From NCBI GenBank assembly GCA_958430865.1, contig CAUDNR010000049.1, positions 1-16,505 of the forward strand: a stretch of DNA of 16,505 nt. The letters run 5' to 3'. Numbering within the stretch: position 1 is the stretch's first letter; the number at the start of each line of letters is the position of its first letter. This document shows, one piece after another, positions 8,547 through 16,505 of the stretch. The notes under the pieces were generated by a model. It was given only the letters and a program-made list of their open reading frames with translations. It did no database searches and was not told where the DNA came from. The translations under genes were made by a program, and so were the position numbers. The stretch is from Entrophospora sp. SA101. Lineage: Eukaryota; Glomeromycota; Glomeromycetes; Entrophosporales; Entrophosporaceae.

Positions 8547-10657
8547 TTATATTCCACCAAAATTTATAAATTTAACATTGAGAAATTCTTCAATTCCATA
8601 TTTTGAACCTATTATTATTAAAAAACCACCGCTTTGTGAGATTTTTTAAAAAAAATTATTCTAACATATAAATATATTTTAACACAACTAACCTTCGCGT
8701 CCAAAGCCTGATTCCTTAACCTAATAAAGAAATAATAATTTGAAGAAGAATGGCGATTTAATAATTTTAATAAATTAGTTCTTATTTCTCGAGCAAAAAA
8801 AAAAATTTACTAACCCCACCAAAAGGAGTTTCGCAAAAACCAATCTTTCCATCATTGACACCGACCATTCCAACCTCCAAAGCTTCCGCAACTCTCCAAC
8901 ATCTTCCAATATCCCTGCTATAAAAATAGGCAGCTAAACCATGAGTGGAATAATTAGCCATAGTAACTACTTCATCTTCATTTTCGAATTTATACAAGGC
9001 AGCTATCGGACCAAAAGTTTCTTCAGATGTTATAATCATATCCTTTGACATTCCTGTCAAGACAGTTGGATCAAAAAAATTCCCTGCTTGTCTAGTACCA
9101 CCAATCAATATTTCAGCACCTTTTGCCACAGAATCATCAACGTGTCTTTTAACTTTTTCAACCGCTTTTTTATTTATCAATGGACCATGAGTGGTGGTTG
9201 GATCAAACCCATTTCCAATTTTAAATTTACTGACTTTTTCAGAGAGTTTCGAGGCATATTCAGCATAGATTGACGATTGCACGTAGATACGATTTGGGGA
9301 AATACAAGTTTGACCTGATGCTCTAAATTTTGAGGCAATAGTACCTATATAAAACTTTAATCTTAATTAAACAATATCTTTTTTTTTTTAAAAAAAAGAA
9401 AAATATAAAGCAAAAAACCTTCAACAGCTAAATCTATGTCAGCATCATCAAAAACAATTAATGGTGCATTTCCACCTAATTCCAATGAAATACTTTTTAA
9501 TGTACTTGAACTTTGTTCCATCAAAAATTTACCGACAGCGGTCTGTATTTTAAAGATTCAATAATGATTATAAATATATAAAAATATCTTTACTTATTGA
9601 AAGAAGAAAAATAAAATAATATTATTACCGATCCAGTGAATGAAATTTTTCTAACGTCAGGATTAGTTGTTAATTCCATACCAACCTCACTAACATTTTC
9701 GTTGGTGGTTATAATATTGATAACGCCTTTAGGAATGCCTGCTCTTGAAGCTAAATCAGCCAAAGCCAAAGCAGAAAAAGGAGTTTCAGCAGCAGGTTTT
9801 ATTACAGTGGTGCAACCTGCTGCCAAAGCAGCACTTATTTTACGAGTGATCATCGCATTTGGGAAATTCCAAGGAGTGATGATTCCAGCAATGCCAATCG
9901 GTTGCTTTTGTACCAAGAATCTTTGACCTTGGGATATTGATGGGATGATATCACCATAAATACGTCTTGACTCTTCAGCAAACCATTCGATAAAACTTTG
10001 TCCATATTTAATCTCCACCAAAGATTCATTGAATGGTTTACCATTTTCAAGAGTTAGTATTGTAGCAAGATCATTCATATTTTCTAATATTAAAGAACCC
10101 CATTTATTCAAAGCATCATGTTTTGTCTATTCATGAAATATATATAATAAATATCAATAAATTAAATCAAACCAATTCAAATAACACAATCAAATTTTAA
10201 ATTATACCCTTGCGGGCTGTCTTGACCATTCATTTAATGCATCTTTAGCAGCCTTTATTGCATTTTTTGTTTCTTTAGCACCCATTTCAGGTACTTGTCC
10301 AATCTCATTTTCAGTAGCTGGATCTGAAAAAAACAAACATTCTTATTAATTAATATTTGTAGGTTGAATATATTTATATTATATTTATACTTGTACCTAA
10401 TACAGAAAATTTTTTTTCTGATATTGAGTTAATCCATTCACCATTAATAAAAGCTTTACTTTTTAATAATGATTGATCCTTCAACTATAATTAATTAATT
10501 ACAATTAAAATATATTCAACATTTAAACAATGTGGACATTTATTTAATCCTTTCTAACCTTTTGAATGTTAGTCTCTGTTACAAAAGATTTAAAAGATTT
10601 AATTCTATGAGAATTATATTTTAATAAAGAGCGCGTAAATAATGGTTTTAAAGACAT
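8547..10657 (-). CDS. UGA2: Succinate-semialdehyde dehydrogenase, probably mitochondrial (514 aa)
   Basis: Oxidises succinate semialdehyde to succinate with NAD(P)+, the last step of the GABA shunt. Eight exons, read downward: 10657-10559, 10484-10397, 10323-10208, 10126-9629, 9542-9419, 9344-8815, 8720-8693 and 8608-8547; total 1545 nt, frame kept at each join. Visible ALDH motifs: [14 protein letters not shown] (Asn188), VIKPA (Lys211), SFTGS, SLELGGN (catalytic Glu288), ASGQTC (nucleophile Cys322), EETFGP, TPFGG and the SSADH-type end [13 protein letters not shown], then INFGGI. Residues 1-25 are rich in Lys, Arg, Ser and Leu without acids, as in a mitochondrial presequence. The residue two after the catalytic Cys is Ser, where human SSADH and E. 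coli GabD have a second Cys. One exon has just 28 nt. Start chosen as the only ATG giving the presequence. It is head to head with SUB2. Confidence 0.95.
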
Positions 10658-13200
<2,543 letters not shown>

Positions 13201-13895
13201 TGTTAAAATATTAAAATCAAATTACATCAAACTACAAATTCATAATAAAAGTTCAATTTTTCTTATATTAATGATTCAGTAATTTATTTGTTTCTTTTTT
13301 TTTCTTATCTGCGAAAAATTAGAAGGGGGAGTTATCATTATTAATAATATTAGGAAGGTATATTTGATGTAATTTTTTTATTACAACAAAAAAAATTTTG
13401 ATATTACTTTTCTTATTATTCATATTATTATTTTTTTTTATATTTTATTATTATTTTATAGTTTTGGATTAATTAATGAGGGTCATTAAAAAATAATTTA
13501 TAGATTATATTTTATTTTTTTCATTTTCATTTTTGTTGTATATACTCATACTGTGTTGAATTTATAAAGGCAGACTCTCTCTGTCTGTAGAGAATGATGA
13601 TGATGATCGGGCCCAGAAATATCATAACTGTTCAGTGATGGTCTTTATTTTAAATATATAAAAATAAATAAGCATATAACGGTGCATCTTTAATATACAG
13701 CAGTACCTTTGAAATTGACTTTTTTAAGGAATAATTATAAATGAAGCAAATATTGAATATTGCTTATTTGGCTACTCCAATGTTTTTCTTTTTATAACAT
13801 GAAAACTTTGGAAGTTAACGGTCATTTTAAGGAAAAATAATTTTCCAATGTATATAATTGAATATTGAACGTGAGACGTCAAATATTATAAAAAA
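13201..13895. other. Intergenic region between SUB2 and DNMT2
   Basis: Holds the SUB2 3' UTR (AATAAAA near 13243) and the DNMT2 5' flank. Mostly T- and A-rich. A less AT-rich patch at 13568-13640 contains the short dyad AGACTCTCTCTGTCT and GATGATGATGATCGGGCCC; I could not assign it to an RNA gene. No open frame of note. Confidence 0.5.
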
Positions 13896-15673
13896 ATGTA
13901 TCATCGAATTTTAGAATTTTATTCAGGAATTGGTGGAATGGTGATTTAAAAAGTTATTATATTATCGTAATAATGAATATATATTAATTTTTAAAAAATT
14001 GCATATTACTTCTATTTAGCATTACGCATTCAGTTTGTCAAACAATACTGGGGAAGTTATAGCAGCTTTTGATATAAATACAACAGCAAATTTGATTTAT
14101 AAATATAATCTTGAAAACAAAGATAATAATGATGATGATAACAACAGTAATAAATCAAAAAAAAAGTCAATAGTTCATCAGGTATTTGACATTTATTTTT
14201 ATAAAAAAAAAATTTTTTTTAGTTTTTGATTAATAAATAAATAAAATTGTTAAATATTAAGTAGAGAAATATTGAAAATATACCTTTATCATATTATGAT
14301 TCATTGGATGCTGATGTATGGTTAATGTCACCGCCATGTCAACCATACACACGTATTGGGTTAAACCAAGGATCTAAAGATGTTAGATCTAAATCTTTTT
14401 TACATCTAATCAATCTATTATCGATCATGAAGAAACCTCCTAATTATCTTTTAATTGAAAACGTCAAAGGATTTGAGGTAATATTAATAGAGAGTATACA
14501 TGTGTATATGCATTTACATACTCTTATTTGTTTATTTATTAGGAATCAGATACAAGGATCGCACTTTTAGCGCAACTGAAAAATTGTGATTATAATTATC
14601 AAGAGTTTTTAATTACTCCATTACAATTAGGTATTCCTAATTCAAGATTAAGATATTATTTGTTGGTTGGTTGGTTATTATAATTAATATACACATATAT
14701 TTATATATATATAGTTATACTAATAACAATATAATATTTAAAATAAAATAAAAATATTTTCTAATTGATTCAGGCAAAGAAAATTCCATTGAAATTTAAA
14801 TATTCAAATCAATTGCAAGAAACACTTGATTATATACCTTGCTCGCCATATGATAAATCATTTAAAGATTCTAGAAATATTGATTCTATCAATCTTCCTA
14901 ATAATATAGAAATTTCACAAATCAAAGAATTCCTGCAAGATAATGTTGATAATGAAAAGTATTCTATTTCTGACAAGGTAATAATTAATTATAATATATG
15001 ATATGATAATATTTATTCCCGATTATATTTATATATTGATTTTAATAATTTAGAATTTAATAAAATATGGAAAATTATTTGGTAAATTTTGAATTTTTTA
15101 ATATTAGCCTACATACGTCTTTTTATTCGTCTAATATTTTTATCCATTAGATATTGTCAACCCATATTCAAGAAGAAGCTGTTGTTTCACAAAAGGTGAT
15201 AAATTATATAGATGATTATTTATTATTAGAGGAAGAATAAATATTAATTCTTAAAAAAACATTATATGAATACTTTAGGATATTATCATTACGTAGAAGC
15301 GACTGGTTCAATATTACAAATGGATGATGATACAAATGTATGTAATTTATCGAAAAAAAAACATATATTCCATTTTGCTAAAAAATTTTAATATTAATAT
15401 ATGTGTATATGTATAAAGTCATCGTCGATTTTCAAAGCAACGGAAGAAAAAACTTTATCAACGAATAATTATTATAATGCAAATCACCTTTCTTCTTCCA
15501 CTCAGATAAATCTTCGTTACTTTACCGAATATGAAATTTCTAGAATAATGGGATTTCCAAATTCATTTCGATTTCCAGATAATGTTACATTAAAACAACG
15601 TTATAGAGTGTTGGGAAATAGCATTAATGTTAAAGTTGTATCAGAATTAATCAAATATTTGTTTTTAGAATAA
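13896..15673 (+). CDS. DNMT2: Dnmt2-family tRNA (cytosine-5) methyltransferase (377 aa)
   Basis: Methylates C38 of tRNA-Asp and related tRNAs using S-adenosylmethionine; the fold is that of DNA cytosine-5 methyltransferases. Nine exons: 13896-13940, 14020-14181, 14265-14477, 14543-14665, 14774-14977, 15054-15081, 15151-15195, 15279-15337 and 15419-15673; total 1134 nt, frame kept. Motifs: I FYSGIGGM (8-15), IV SPPCQPYTRIG with catalytic Cys94, VI ENVKGFE (134-140), VIII LGIPNSRLRYYLL, the Dnmt2-specific CFT (270-272) in RRSCCFTKGYYHYVEATGS, and the end RYFTEYEISRIMGFP then KQRYRVLGNSINVKVV. Length is near the human 391. An Asn/Asp/Lys-rich insert (about 47-66) lies after motif II. Many donors are non-canonical beyond GT (GTGATT, GTTGGT, GTGATA). 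Start chosen as the ATG three codons before the motif I strand. Confidence 0.95.
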
Positions 15674-16255
15674 CAGACTGATTTATAGATTATTATTTGT
15701 TTCTTTGATTCATTGATTATATATATAATATTTTATGTGAAAATAAATATAAAATAAATAATGTATACAAATTTTTATGATGATTTCTATGATCTATATA
15801 AATATATATATAAATTATTGATAATAAAATGTGATATATATTTATGTATGTGTATGTAAATATGTAGTGTATTTTTTTTTTAAATATGATTTCCTAAATG
15901 AATTATTTTCAAACTTTAAAGTTTCTTTTTTCTTTTTGTAGAAAGTAAAAATTAATTTAAAAATGAATAAATAAATAAATAAATATATAAACACATGTAT
16001 ACACACAAAAGTTATAAAATTTAATAATAATATTAACTACAATAAAGATTTCCTCTTGGATTAAAAAAAAATTTTTTTGACTTTGAAAACTTTTAGCAGT
16101 TCTTTTCAATTTTAAAAGAATGAAATAAATGATAAATAAATATGAAATAAATATCTATAATAACATTATTTTTAAATCTGTGAAAATGTCCATGATCATT
16201 TTTGTCCACCATTTTATTATTATTATTATTTGGTTGATTGATTATTTTTTTTTTT
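15674..16255. other. Convergent intergenic region
   Basis: 3' flanks of DNMT2 (plus) and the phosphatase gene (minus). Several AATAAA signals follow the DNMT2 stop (first at 15742-15747). AT-rich, with short AAAT repeats near 15962-15983 and a (ATT)n run near 16214-16230. No gene seen. Confidence 0.6.
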
Positions 16256-16386
16256 TCAACAAGTTTGAAGAGACAATATGGATCTCACATCTTCTGTGAA
16301 TCTTAACGCATCTAAGAATGGCAACAAATCTAATAATGCTTCATCATGTTGATCGTCAATCCACCCTTCAATTGGTATTCCATTTT
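16256..16386 (-). CDS. Last coding exon of a Nem1/Dullard-type CTD (NIF) phosphatase, partial
   Basis: On the minus strand the exon starts after an AG at 16388-16387 and runs to a TGA at 16258-16256: two bases of a split codon, 42 codons and the stop. It encodes [20 protein letters not shown], then [20 protein letters not shown] and TC. This matches the C-terminal end of the NLI-interacting-factor phosphatase domain, and the DALRFT-DVRS-LS pattern is closest to CTDNEP1/Dullard and Nem1 rather than Scp/Psr1. Those enzymes sit on the nuclear envelope/ER and dephosphorylate lipin (Pah1), controlling phosphatidate use. The catalytic DxDxT lies outside the window. The upstream intron reaches the window edge and contains an (ATT)n tract. 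Confidence 0.8.
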
Positions 16387-16432
16387 CTTTTTTTTTAAAA
16401 AAAAATTTAAATATATAAAAATAAAAGAATAA

Positions 16433-16505
<73 letters not shown>
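16433..16505. repeat. (ATT)n microsatellite, about 24 units, cut by window end
   Basis: Uninterrupted period-3 ATT repeat over at least 73 bp, continuing to the last base. It lies in the intron before the final exon of the phosphatase gene (on that strand AAT). True length is unknown. Confidence 0.95.

Noticed and set aside
9088..9926. Plus-strand frames opposite the dehydrogenase exons
   Set aside because: They are shadows of the minus-strand coding sequence, whose aldehyde dehydrogenase motifs are unmistakable.
13590..13640. Possible C/D-box snoRNA (ATGATGA motif)
   Set aside because: The GAT repeat gives a C-box-like string, but no CTGA D-box lies at a suitable distance and no terminal stem was found.
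15196..15278. Alternative acceptor at GATAAATTATATAG within DNMT2 intron 7
   Set aside because: Using it would add residues with a stop (GAATAA) and break the KGY...TGS block that the chosen acceptor at 15278 restores.
14304..15673. DNMT2 as a DNA methyltransferase (DNMT1/Masc/RID type)
   Set aside because: The CFT motif, short length and lack of a long N-terminal regulatory region place it in the Dnmt2 tRNA methyltransferase family.

Overview
This is a eukaryotic, very AT-rich window with short GT-AG introns, Asn/Gln-rich low-complexity protein, long A/T runs and decayed transposon pieces. Its gene content (a Dnmt2 methyltransferase, a Sub2/UAP56 helicase, a mitochondrial-type succinate-semialdehyde dehydrogenase, a Nem1/Dullard-type phosphatase) together with the composition suggests an early-diverging fungus, most like an arbuscular mycorrhizal (Glomeromycotina, Rhizophagus-like) genome. 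The organism assignment is inference; no taxonomic marker gene is present.

Layout. 1-943: gene-free AT-rich DNA with two foldback elements, a MITE-like one (247-470) and a shorter one (668-810). 944-2657: a direct copy, with no difference found on reading, of 4560-6273 (1714 bp, offset 3616). The left copy holds only the upstream region and first 221 codons of the gene that is intact at 5611-6947, so it is a truncated duplicate. 2658-4559: spacer with a degenerate Tc1/mariner transposase start (2903-3188), unassigned coding remnants, and a broken gene (4099-4678) whose last codons fall inside the duplicated block. 5611-6947: intact two-exon gene for a 419-residue low-complexity protein with a conserved-looking basic tail. 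6948-8546: gene-poor.

8547-10657 (minus): eight-exon succinate-semialdehyde dehydrogenase, 514 aa, with a probable mitochondrial presequence. It is head to head, across 356 bp, with a seven-exon SUB2/UAP56 gene (11014-13200, 435 aa) whose last exon has only 11 nt. 13896-15673: nine-exon Dnmt2 (tRNA cytosine-38 methyltransferase family), 377 aa, all signature motifs present. 16256-16386 (minus): last coding exon of a CTD/NIF-type phosphatase of the Nem1/Dullard class, convergent with Dnmt2; the rest lies beyond the window, past an (ATT)n tract.

The genes do not form a pathway or operon. They are housekeeping functions: GABA-shunt oxidation, mRNA splicing/export, tRNA modification and nuclear-envelope lipid control. 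The most notable structure is the unequal direct duplication with its truncated gene copy and transposon-bearing spacer. I found no convincing new multi-gene system. All exon joins were made by eye from splice signals and protein homology and should be checked against RNA data.
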